This document shows positions 25,969 to 33,938 of a DNA stretch of 64,000 bases, in pieces. The notes beneath the pieces are model-generated. The model did not search any database, had not been told where the DNA came from, and saw only the letters and a program-made list of their open reading frames with translations. The stretch is taken from assembly GCF_011752045.1 (NCBI RefSeq), contig NZ_JAAKXW010000003.1, forward strand, positions 186,001 to 250,000, written 5' to 3'. A program made the translations under genes and the position numbers. The DNA comes from Microbacterium hydrocarbonoxydans. Lineage in GTDB: Bacteria > Actinomycetota > Actinomycetes > Actinomycetales > Microbacteriaceae. Numbering within the stretch: position 1 is the first letter of the stretch; each line of letters begins with the position of its first letter.

Positions 25969-27183
25969 ATGACGATCGACCTCGAAGCGCTCTACACCGA
26001 TCTGCACCAGCACCCTGAGCTGTCGTTCCAGGAGACGCGCACCGCCGGCATCGCCGCCGCCCACCTGCGCGATCTCGGCCTCGAGGTCGAGGAGGGGGTC
26101 GGCATCACCGGCGTCGTGGGCGTGCTGCGCAACGGCGAGGGCCCCGTCGTCTGGGTCCGCGCCGACATGGACGCGCTGCCCGTCGAGGAGCAGACCGGGC
26201 TCGCCTACGCGAGCACCGCCAAGGGCATCGACCCGTCAGGGAACACCGTTCCGGTCATGCACGCCTGCGGGCACGACATGCACGTCACCGCGATGATCGG
26301 CGCCGTCGAGAAGCTCGTCGCCGAGCGCGCGGACTGGAGCGGCACCCTCGTCGTCCTGATCCAGCCGGCCGAGGAGTACGGGGCGGGCGCCAGGGCGATG
26401 CTCGACGACGGCATCCTCTTCCGCTATCCGAAGCCCGACGTCGTGCTCGGCCAGCACGTCACCCCGCTGCCGGCCGGAGTCGTCGGGGTCCGATCCGGCA
26501 CGCAGATGGCGGCATCCGACGGGCTCACCGTCACGCTGCACGGCCGCGGCGGACACGGCTCGCGTCCGCACGCGACGATCGACCCGGTCGTCATGGCGGC
26601 CGCCACGGTGATGCGCCTGCAGACCATCGCCTCGCGCGAGATCGACCCGCAGGGTGTCGGCGTCGTCACGGTCGGCTCGATCCACGCGGGCCTGAAGAAC
26701 AACATCATCCCTGCGGAGGCGAAGCTCGAGCTGAGCCTGCGCTATCCGAACGAGCAGGCGCGGGAGAAGGTGCTCGCCAGCGTCGAGCGCATCGTGCGCG
26801 CCGAGGCCGCGGCTTCCGGGGCCGAGCGCGAGCCCGACATCGAGACCCTGCACACCCTGCCGGCCACGATCAACGACGCGGATGCCACGGCCAGGGCGAC
26901 CGCGGCGATCCAGCGCGCCCTCGGCGAGGCATCCGTCATCGACCCCGGCATGTTCACCGGCAGCGAGGACGTCTCCTGGTTCGCCCGCGACGCCGGAGCG
27001 CCGCTGGTGTTCTGGTTCTGGGGCGGCCATGACCCGGCGAAGTTCGCCGCGGCGGTCGCGGCGGGGCGTCAGGAGCAGGACGTCCCGACCAACCACTCGC
27101 CGTTCTTCGCGCCGGAGATCCACCCCACGATCGAGGTCGGCGTCACCGCGATGTCCGCCGCCGCGCGGGAATTCCTCGGCTGA
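25969..27183 (+). CDS. M20D amidohydrolase (N-acyl amino acid hydrolase type)
   Basis: A cytoplasmic metal-dependent hydrolase that removes acyl or related groups from amino acids; members cleave hippurate, N-acetyl amino acids or auxin conjugates. The 404-aa protein has the M20 landmarks [26 protein letters not shown], the Glu pair in [18 protein letters not shown] and the dimerisation lid [13 protein letters not shown] 25969 lies 6 nt after TAGGCT (25957-25962) without a ribosome site, hence probably leaderless. The substrate is not predictable. Confidence 0.9.
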   Translation: MTIDLEALYTDLHQHPELSFQETRTAGIAAAHLRDLGLEVEEGVGITGVVGVLRNGEGPVVWVRADMDALPVEEQTGLAYASTAKGIDPSGNTVPVMHACGHDMHVTAMIGAVEKLVAERADWSGTLVVLIQPAEEYGAGARAMLDDGILFRYPKPDVVLGQHVTPLPAGVVGVRSGTQMAASDGLTVTLHGRGGHGSRPHATIDPVVMAAATVMRLQTIASREIDPQGVGVVTVGSIHAGLKNNIIPAEAKLELSLRYPNEQAREKVLASVERIVRAEAAASGAEREPDIETLHTLPATINDADATARATAAIQRALGEASVIDPGMFTGSEDVSWFARDAGAPLVFWFWGGHDPAKFAAAVAAGRQEQDVPTNHSPFFAPEIHPTIEVGVTAMSAAAREFLG

Positions 27184-27225
27184 TCGCCCGCGTCCCTCGG
27201 GCGGCGCCTTCCCCTCCGGGGCGCG

Positions 27226-27260
27226 TTGTCGTCGCCTTCCGATGCCGAGGGCGACGACAA
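27226..27260. terminator. Hairpin terminator between convergent genes
   Basis: ttgtcgtcgcc (27226-27236) pairs exactly with ggcgacgacaa (27250-27260), with flanking G/C tracts lengthening the stem. It separates the M20 gene (plus) from the (p)ppGpp synthetase gene (minus). Confidence 0.65.
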
Positions 27261-27293
27261 GGCGCACCCCGCTGAGCCTCGCCCGTGGCGGAC

Positions 27294-27989
27294 TCAGACC
27301 CCGACGACGCGGGGCGGCGGCGGGGCGAGCTGCCGCTGCGGCACGCCATGCGCCTCTCGGTGCAGCCGCTCCATGCGCAGGTCGAGCTCGGCGGCGGCAT
27401 CCGCGGCGTCCGTGAGGCTCTCCACGAGGTGCGCAGGCACCTGGTTGGAGAACTTGTAGTAGATCTTGTGCTCGAGGCTCGCCCAGAAGTCCATGGCGAT
27501 GGTGCGGAACTGCACCTCGACCGGCACCGACAGCGCGCCGGTGGAGAGGAACACGGGCACCTCGAGGATGACGTGCAGGCTCTTGTAGCCGTTCGGCTTC
27601 GGGTTGGCGATGTAGTCCTTCACGACCCGCACCGTGATGTCGTCCTGCGCGGTGAGCAGGTCGAACAGCCGGTACACGTCGGCGATGAAGCTGCAGGTGA
27701 CGCGCACGCCGGCGATGTCGGTGATCTCCTCGCGGATGCGTGCGAAGTCGGGTTCCTCGATGCCCTTGCGCGCGATCTTCTCGACGATGCTGTCCGGCGT
27801 CTTCACCCGGCTCTTCACGTGCTCGATCGGGTTGTACGCGTGGTGGTGGGTGAACTCGTCGCGGAGGATGGAGATCTTCGTCTCCACCTCCCGCATGCCG
27901 AACTCGTATTCGCGAAGGAAGCGCTGGAACTGATCACGCAGCTCCTTCGCCTCGCTGATCGCCCGCTCGTCGACGGAAACCGTGCTCAT
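27294..27989 (-). CDS. Small (p)ppGpp synthetase (RelQ/RelP-like)
   Basis: Transfers pyrophosphate from ATP to GDP or GTP to make the alarmone (p)ppGpp; no hydrolase (HD) domain is present. The 231-aa protein has the synthetase motifs SRVKTPDSIVEKIARKG, ITDIAGVRVTC, NPKPNGYKSLHVIL and VEVQFRTIAMDFWASLEHKIYYK. This length fits small alarmone synthetases. ATG 27989 is preferred over one six codons upstream because TAACGT (27997-28002 on the plus strand as acgtta) ends 7 nt before it, suggesting a leaderless message. It is monocistronic. Confidence 0.9.
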   Translation of the reverse strand: MSTVSVDERAISEAKELRDQFQRFLREYEFGMREVETKISILRDEFTHHHAYNPIEHVKSRVKTPDSIVEKIARKGIEEPDFARIREEITDIAGVRVTCSFIADVYRLFDLLTAQDDITVRVVKDYIANPKPNGYKSLHVILEVPVFLSTGALSVPVEVQFRTIAMDFWASLEHKIYYKFSNQVPAHLVESLTDAADAAAELDLRMERLHREAHGVPQRQLAPPPPRVVGV

Positions 27990-28034
27990 ACGCTCGACGT
28001 TACGCATCCGTGATCGGAAACGGCTGTGCGTCGG

Positions 28035-29108
28035 CTATGGGCGCGACGCGACCGCGGCCTCCGTCCTCGCGTCCGCGAGCTCCTGGCCGGAGAGCAGGCC
28101 GGGCAGGCCGCGGCCGAGCCGGGTGGTGAACACCAGGATGACGGCGATGAGGATCAGTGCCGACGAGATCGCGTCGAACACGCCGCCGAGCAGCGGCAGC
28201 GCGCCGACGCCGCCGATCCCGCCGGTCCAGCGCAGCGCACGTGCGAGCGGCACGGGCAGACGCGAGCCGTCGTAGCGGAGCTGCACGGCGAAGTCGCCGA
28301 CGGAGCGTCCGGTGGCGAGGATGAGCAGCAGCCAGGCTCCCGCGGCGAGCGCCGTGCCCGCGAAGGACGCGACGACCCCGTCGAGCACCGCCTGCCTGTC
28401 ACCGACGCCGTACTGCAGCCAGATCTGCGTGGCGATCGAGCCGCCGAACTGCACGAACCCGAAGGCGAGTCCGTCGCAGAGCATCGCCAGTGCGCGACGG
28501 CCGCGCGTGACCGGTCGCGGCGCCCCGGCATCCGGGCTCACCCTCATGCCGCGACGGCTCGCCGGCACGACGAGAGCGAGGAGCGCGCCGATCGCGGCGC
28601 CGGTCGTGTTCGTCAGGAGGTCGCCGACGTCGAAGAACCGGTACGCGCAGGGGTAGAGCCCCCACACGCCGGTGAGCTGGGTGAACTCGACGAACAGCGA
28701 GGTGCCGAGCCCGACGGCGAGGGCGGTGAGGATGCCGCGGCCTCCGAGCACCCGGAGGAAGAATCCGAGCGGCACGAACAGGAGCACGTTGAAGACGAGC
28801 TGCAGGAGCGCAGGATGCCGCAGCGGATCGCCCGGCTCCGTGAACGCCTTCTGCAGATCGTGCACGACCGACATCGGGTCGGTGATCATGCCGACGCAGC
28901 GGATCGACTCCGGGTCGGGAAGGGGCAGCAGGGTGTACGTCCAGATCGCCCAGAAGTAGACCAGCGCCCCCGCCCAGAGCACGAAGCGACCGAATCCCAG
29001 GCGTCCGCGGCGCCGGTAGGAGATGGCGACGAACGGCACGAACAGGAGCACGCCGACGATGCCGCCCAGGCCGATCGCGAAGAGCGCGGAGAGGACTTGG
29101 CCGGACAC
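28035..29108 (-). CDS. VanZ-family / RDD-like membrane fusion protein
   Basis: A 357-aa integral membrane protein. The first half is a VanZ-type domain (WAIWTYTLLPLP; NVLLFVPLGFFLR; FVEFTQLTG; RFFDVGDLLTNTTGAAIGALL). The second half, after a basic linker (GRRALAMLCDGLAFGFVQF), resembles an RDD domain with the characteristic arginine and aspartate and a central span. VanZ-type proteins affect low-level glycopeptide resistance in some Firmicutes; the role here is unknown. GTG 29108 lies 7 nt after TAGGAT on the minus strand, so the transcript is probably leaderless. It is divergent from kimA and shares the composite element between them. Confidence 0.82.
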   Translation of the reverse strand: MSGQVLSALFAIGLGGIVGVLLFVPFVAISYRRRGRLGFGRFVLWAGALVYFWAIWTYTLLPLPDPESIRCVGMITDPMSVVHDLQKAFTEPGDPLRHPALLQLVFNVLLFVPLGFFLRVLGGRGILTALAVGLGTSLFVEFTQLTGVWGLYPCAYRFFDVGDLLTNTTGAAIGALLALVVPASRRGMRVSPDAGAPRPVTRGRRALAMLCDGLAFGFVQFGGSIATQIWLQYGVGDRQAVLDGVVASFAGTALAAGAWLLLILATGRSVGDFAVQLRYDGSRLPVPLARALRWTGGIGGVGALPLLGGVFDAISSALILIAVILVFTTRLGRGLPGLLSGQELADARTEAAVASRP

Positions 29109-29129
29109 CTTCCCGATCCTAATCGGGGG

Positions 29130-29182
29130 CCGTAAGGATTCCGTGAGGAGGCCGCAGGGCGTCCGTAGGGATTCCGTGAGGA
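29130..29182. promoter_or_regulatory. Composite direct-repeat element between VanZ-RDD and kimA (K site B)
   Basis: The clearest copy: ccgtaaggattccgtgagga at 29130-29149 and ccgtagggattccgtgagga at 29163-29182, unit starts 33 bp apart, each with two CCGT half-sites 11 bp apart. TAGCGT (29209-29214) follows 26 bp later for kimA, and TAGGAT for the divergent gene is at 29116-29121 (complement), so bound protein could act on both promoters. Confidence 0.8.
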
Positions 29183-29222
29183 CGGCATGAGCGGCCCGCC
29201 CGGCGGAGTAGCGTCGCCCGAC

Positions 29223-31325
29223 GTGCCGAACGTAACCCGGGAGACCCCGGACGCCCCTCAGATCGCCAAGCGGATCCTCATCGGAGACCCGCTCACCAGC
29301 GAGCAGGCCGACCACCAGCTGCTCCCGAAGAAGATGGCGCTGCCGATCTTCGCCTCGGACGCGCTGAGCTCGGTGGCCTATGCCCCGCAGGAGCTGGTCA
29401 TGATCCTCCTCATCGGAGGGCTCACCTTCCTGTCCTTCACGCCGATCGTGGCCGTGGCGGTCGTGGTGCTGCTGACGGTGGTGGTGCTCAGCTACCGCCA
29501 GCTCATCAAGGCGTATCCGTCCGGCGGCGGCGACTACGAGGTGGCCTTCAAGAACCTCGGCGAGATCCCCGGTGTGGTCGTCGCGTCCGCCCTGCTCGTC
29601 GACTACGTGCTCACCGTCGCCGTGTCAGTGGCCTCCGGCGTGGACAACATCATCTCCGCCGTACCGGCGCTCGATCCGCTGCGCGTCGAGCTCGCCGTCG
29701 GCTTCGTCATCCTCATCATCATCGTGAACCTCCGCGGAGTGCGCGAGGCCTCCCTCGTCTTCGCCATCCCGACCTACGTGTTCATCGGCTCCGTCGGCTT
29801 CATGATCGCGACCGGCCTGGTGCGGACGATGCTCGGCGACGCACCGGTCGCGTCCAGCGCCGAGTTCGCCGTGCATGCCGAGAGCCTCAGCCAGGCGGCG
29901 GTCATCCTGCTCATCCTGCGCGCCTTCTCGAGCGGATGCTCCGCTCTCACGGGTGTGGAGGCCGTGTCGAACGGCGTCCCCGCCTTCCGCTCGCCGAAGG
30001 TGCGCAACGCGCAGACCACCCTGGTGCTCATGGGCACCATCGCGATCTGCCTGTTCTCGGGCCTCACCGCGCTCGCCCTGATCAGCGGGGTGCACTACGC
30101 CGAGAACCCGTGCGACCTCGTCGGCTTCGACTGCACGAACCCGCAGCCGAGCCTGATGGCCCAGATCGCGGCGGCGACGTTCGGCGGCGGGAGCATCCTG
30201 TTCTTCATCGTGCAGGCCGCGACGGCCTGCGTGCTGCTGCTCGCCGCCAACACGGCGTTCAACGGGTTCCCGCTGCTCGGCTCGGTGCTCGCCCGCGACG
30301 GCTACGCGCCGAAGGCGCTGAACACGCGCGGCGACCGGCTCGTCTTCTCGAACGGCATGATCATCCTCGGCATCGTCGCGATCGGCGTCCTCGTGGTGTT
30401 CCGGGCGCAGCTGACGACCCTCATCCAGCTGTACATCATCGGCGTGTTCGTCTCGTTCTCGCTCGGCCAGATCGGCATGGTCCGGCACTGGCGGCGGGTC
30501 CTCCGCGAGCAGGCGGGCAAGGGCGATCCCGCGGCGGCATCCGATCGCCGCTCGGCGCGAGCCGGCCTGGTGATCAACTCGCTGGGCGCCACGTTCACCG
30601 TGCTGGTCCTGCTGATCGTGACGATCACGAAGTTCACGCACGGCGCCTACCTCGTATTCTTCGCGATCCCCGTCCTCGCGTTCCTGATGATGGGCGTGAA
30701 GCGGTACTACCGCGACGTCGAGCACGAGATCGCGATCGACGACACCACGCACTTCGGCGCGACCGGCGACGTCGCCCTCGTCCTCGTGAACAAGCTGCAG
30801 AAGCCGGTCGTGAAGGCGGTCGACTACGCGATCGCCGCCAAGCACGGCAAGACGATGGCGATCCACGTGGCCGTGTCGGCTGAGGAGGCCGCGCAGCTGC
30901 AGAAGGAGTGGGAGGACCATCTGATGCCGATCCCGCTCATCATCGTGGAGTCGCCCTATCGCTCGTTCGCGCAGCCCGTCGCGGAGTTCATCGAGAAGTA
31001 CCGGAAGAAGCACGGCTCCTCGGTCGTGACCGTGTACCTGCCGCAGTACATCGTCGGCCACTGGTGGGAGACCTTCCTGCACAACCGCCGCGCCCGCCGC
31101 ATGGCGAGCCAGCTGATGCTCGTGCACGGCGTCTCGATCACGCTGGTGCCGTGGCTCCTCGACTCCTCCGAGCTGATCTACGGCCGCCGGTCGCGTCCGG
31201 TGCCCGGTCAGGAGCGCGCCGGACGGCCGGTGGTCGTGAACGGACGCAGGGCGCACCGGCCCGAAGGACCGCCGGCCGAGGATCGCACGGCCCGGAAGGG
31301 CGCGGGCGAGAGCGCCGGGGTCTGA
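29223..31325 (+). CDS. kimA: KimA-type potassium importer (APC superfamily)
   Basis: A proton-coupled high-affinity potassium importer of the KimA (YdaO) type. The 700-aa protein has a short cytoplasmic start (RILIGDPLTSEQADHQLL), then FASDALSSVAYAPQE, LSYRQLIKAYPSGGGDYEV, LLVDYVLTVAVSVASG and LRAFSSGCSALTGVEAVSNG, a pattern I recall from Bacillus subtilis KimA, with about 12 membrane spans and a C-terminal cytoplasmic domain of about 190 aa. GTG 29223 is chosen because TAGCGT ends 8 nt upstream, matching ktrB; ATG 29187 in the same frame would overlap the promoter. The shared upstream element and the presence of ktrAB support a potassium role; a general amino acid permease is the alternative. 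Confidence 0.83.
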   Translation: MPNVTRETPDAPQIAKRILIGDPLTSEQADHQLLPKKMALPIFASDALSSVAYAPQELVMILLIGGLTFLSFTPIVAVAVVVLLTVVVLSYRQLIKAYPSGGGDYEVAFKNLGEIPGVVVASALLVDYVLTVAVSVASGVDNIISAVPALDPLRVELAVGFVILIIIVNLRGVREASLVFAIPTYVFIGSVGFMIATGLVRTMLGDAPVASSAEFAVHAESLSQAAVILLILRAFSSGCSALTGVEAVSNGVPAFRSPKVRNAQTTLVLMGTIAICLFSGLTALALISGVHYAENPCDLVGFDCTNPQPSLMAQIAAATFGGGSILFFIVQAATACVLLLAANTAFNGFPLLGSVLARDGYAPKALNTRGDRLVFSNGMIILGIVAIGVLVVFRAQLTTLIQLYIIGVFVSFSLGQIGMVRHWRRVLREQAGKGDPAAASDRRSARAGLVINSLGATFTVLVLLIVTITKFTHGAYLVFFAIPVLAFLMMGVKRYYRDVEHEIAIDDTTHFGATGDVALVLVNKLQKPVVKAVDYAIAAKHGKTMAIHVAVSAEEAAQLQKEWEDHLMPIPLIIVESPYRSFAQPVAEFIEKYRKKHGSSVVTVYLPQYIVGHWWETFLHNRRARRMASQLMLVHGVSITLVPWLLDSSELIYGRRSRPVPGQERAGRPVVVNGRRAHRPEGPPAEDRTARKGAGESAGV

Positions 31326-31375
31326 GGCCGGGTCCAGACCTCAGTCGGATGCTCCGACCGAGGATGCCTGCGGTC

Positions 31376-31404
31376 GGGGTGCGGGGCTGCGAGCCCCGCA
31401 CCCC
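31376..31404. terminator. Bidirectional hairpin terminator between kimA and GH27
   Basis: A perfect 13-bp stem (ggggtgcggggct at 31376-31388 with 31392-31404) and a 3-nt loop lie between the convergent kimA and GH27 genes. Confidence 0.72.
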
Positions 31405-31409
31405 GTGTG

Positions 31410-33857
31410 TCATCTCGTGACGTAGGACAGCGAATCGATCCGCAGCACCTCGCCGGACGCCTTGACGATCCGGATGGTGTGCTCGCCCTTCTTGAGGGTG
31501 TCGCTGCGGAACAGCTCCTGCTGGGTGAGACGCGTGTCGCTGTGCAGGTCGACGGTGTCGACGAGCTCGTCATCGATGTAGATCTCCGCGGTGCCCTGAT
31601 CGGGACCCACGGCACCGGTGATCGACACCGAGGATCCCGTGAATGCGAGAGTCACGGAGGCCCCGTCGGCACTCGTCCAGTGGACGTCGTCGCGGAGGTC
31701 GCCGCGGAAGCGGAAGGAGATGTCCGTGTCTCCGTCCGGCAGCGAGGCGAGCAGATCCTTGCCGAGCGTGAGCGTGTTCCCGTCGAGCGTGTACTCGTCT
31801 CCGGCGGACAGGCTCTCGCCGTTCAGGGACACCTCGACGAGCTCGCCGGGATCGCGCAGCAGCGTGACCACGGCGTCTGCCGGAGCGGCACGGTCGAAGG
31901 CCACATGATCGATGTCGAGCACCCCCTCCTGCACGACGTCGAGCCGGTCGAGCAGCATGAACTGACCGGTCTTCTTCACGACGCGCAGCGTGTGGGTGCC
32001 GTTGGGCAGATCCCGGACGCTGTACACGACCTGCTGGGCGCCGCGCCCCTCCGCCTGGAACGTGTCGACGGTGTCGACGAGCACGCCGTCGAGGTAGACC
32101 TCGGCTTCGCCCTGCGATTCGTGCGTCTCGGTCACCCAGTCGATGCCGGTCCCGACGAAGACGTGCTCGAAGGCGGCGCCGTCGGCCTCGGCGTAGTGCA
32201 CGTCGTCCTGGTAGTCGCCCAGCCCGCGACCGGTGCTGTGCCCCCAGTTGCCGCTGTACACGATCCCGGAGTCGCTGTCGTTGAGGACGACGACGTTCGA
32301 CGCGCCGGGCTCGGGCGCTTCACCGCCGGCGCTCGAGTCGTACACGGAGACGGTGAGATCCTGCGTCCGCGCCGGGACCTCCATGCCCGCATTGCGGTTC
32401 CATTCGCCGTCGTACCCGAGCCGGGCATCGTCGTCGTTCAAGGTGATCGCGGTCTTCCGCTCCGGGCTGAACGTGTACAGTGCCGCGCCGTGGACCGGGA
32501 TGTCCTCGGCCACGAACTCGCCGGTGACGCCACCCAGGTTCTTGCCCTTCCAGAGGTCCCGCACCTTCGCCGACCCGTCGATGCCCAGTGCCTCGAGCGA
32601 CACCGCGATGTCTGCATCCGTGCGTCCGAGATTGAACACGGCGACGGTGACCGAGCCGTCGGGGTTCACGGCATACCAGGTCTGGCGAGACGTTCCCGTC
32701 GAGACGGGATGCGCAGGGATCCCCGCCTGGTTCACGGCGATGACCTCGCGATTCGTGAGGAGCGAGATGCCGTACTCGTCGAGCTGCGTCATGTCGTTGC
32801 CGATGTACATCGGCGCGGCCGACACCGCCCACAGCGTCGCCGCCGTCCGTCGCTCATCCTTCGTCAGCCCGTCCATCTGCCCGTTGCCGACGTTGAGGGA
32901 GTCGAGGTCGTTCCACCCGTCCGGGCCGGCGTGGCGCCACCAGTCGGCGAGCTTGGGGAAGAGGCGTGCGATGTTGTCCCAGGTGGTCAGCGCCTCCTTC
33001 TCGCAGTAGCACTCCACATCCCAGTCGATGCGCCAGCCGTCGGCGTACTGCTTCCAGTACTCGGCGTAGCGGATGTCCAGCGCCCAGGAGAGCTCGAACC
33101 AGATGTCGTTGCGCTCGAGCGCCGTCGACCAGGCGGCCACGTCGTCCCGGGCGTCGAGCGTGAGGTCGCCCACGCCCGATCCCGGGGTCACGCTGTCGAA
33201 CTTCACGAAGTCGACGCCCCAGGAGCCGATGAGGTCGGCGATGGAGTCCACGTACGCCTGCGCGCACGGATTGGAGAAGTCGATGCGGTGCCCGATGCCC
33301 CAGTAGTCGGCCTGCTGCACCGGCTGCTTCACGATGTCCCCGGTCGAGCACTCCGGCGCTCCCGCGATGGGCAGGTCGGCCTCCGCCACCTCCGGGGAGA
33401 TGCCGGGGATGAAGTACAACCCGACCTTCTGCCCGTTGGCGTGGATGTGATCGATGACCGCCTGCAGACCGTCGGGGAAGAGGGTCTCGCTGGGCACGGG
33501 ACGCCCGTTTCCGTCGACGCCGTCGTTCCATCCGGCGTCGATGTTGATGTACTCGTAGCCGTAGTCCTGCAGGGTGCCGTGCATGGCATCGGACTGCGCG
33601 ATGATCTGATCGGCGGTGATCCACTTGCCGTCGCCCGAGTACACCTGCATGCTGTAGCTGCTCCACCCCATGTACGGAGCGGAGCCGGCCTCCTCCGTCT
33701 TCGCCGCTGCGGCGGGTGTCGACGGGGAGGAGGCAGGGGCTGGGCCGGTCGCCGCATGGGCCGTGGACGCGGCCGTCCCGGCGCCGAGGGCGAGAGCGCC
33801 GGCTGCCAGCGCGGCCGGCCATCGCAGCCGGGATTCCGTGCGATAGATCTTCTTCAT
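31410..33857 (-). CDS. Secreted multidomain GH27-like alpha-galactosidase
   Basis: An extracellular glycoside hydrolase likely to remove terminal alpha-galactosyl (or related) residues. The 815-aa protein has a signal peptide (cleavage near AHA, residue 35) and a catalytic barrel from about 60: APYMGWSSYSMQ, YEYINIDAGWN, GQKVGLYFIPG, GVDFVKFDS with the probable nucleophile Asp, and RIDWDVEC with the probable acid/base. A beta domain follows (to about 440). The C-terminal third has three modules: a jelly-roll-like unit (DDVHYAEADGAAFEHVF), an X2-like immunoglobulin module (LDIDHVAFDRAAPADAVV) and a second jelly-roll-like unit (DDVHWTSADGASVTLAF), an internal duplication. Start ATG 33857 behind GAGAGGAAA. 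The substrate is inferred from the family only. Confidence 0.82.
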   Translation of the reverse strand: MKKIYRTESRLRWPAALAAGALALGAGTAASTAHAATGPAPASSPSTPAAAAKTEEAGSAPYMGWSSYSMQVYSGDGKWITADQIIAQSDAMHGTLQDYGYEYINIDAGWNDGVDGNGRPVPSETLFPDGLQAVIDHIHANGQKVGLYFIPGISPEVAEADLPIAGAPECSTGDIVKQPVQQADYWGIGHRIDFSNPCAQAYVDSIADLIGSWGVDFVKFDSVTPGSGVGDLTLDARDDVAAWSTALERNDIWFELSWALDIRYAEYWKQYADGWRIDWDVECYCEKEALTTWDNIARLFPKLADWWRHAGPDGWNDLDSLNVGNGQMDGLTKDERRTAATLWAVSAAPMYIGNDMTQLDEYGISLLTNREVIAVNQAGIPAHPVSTGTSRQTWYAVNPDGSVTVAVFNLGRTDADIAVSLEALGIDGSAKVRDLWKGKNLGGVTGEFVAEDIPVHGAALYTFSPERKTAITLNDDDARLGYDGEWNRNAGMEVPARTQDLTVSVYDSSAGGEAPEPGASNVVVLNDSDSGIVYSGNWGHSTGRGLGDYQDDVHYAEADGAAFEHVFVGTGIDWVTETHESQGEAEVYLDGVLVDTVDTFQAEGRGAQQVVYSVRDLPNGTHTLRVVKKTGQFMLLDRLDVVQEGVLDIDHVAFDRAAPADAVVTLLRDPGELVEVSLNGESLSAGDEYTLDGNTLTLGKDLLASLPDGDTDISFRFRGDLRDDVHWTSADGASVTLAFTGSSVSITGAVGPDQGTAEIYIDDELVDTVDLHSDTRLTQQELFRSDTLKKGEHTIRIVKASGEVLRIDSLSYVTR

Positions 33858-33938
33858 GATTTCCTCTCGTGGTGGGTTCGACGGTGAACCCCGCGCCCCT
33901 TCGCGCGGTTCCCAGGAAGGCGGGAGCGGAGTGCCCGG

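Noticed and set aside
27294-28013. Plus-strand frame opposite the (p)ppGpp synthetase
   Set aside because: The minus-strand protein carries all synthetase motifs; the plus frame resembles no family.
29187-29222. ATG 29187 as start of kimA
   Set aside because: It lies before the probable -10 box TAGCGT and almost inside the regulatory element; GTG 29223 fits the same geometry as ktrB.
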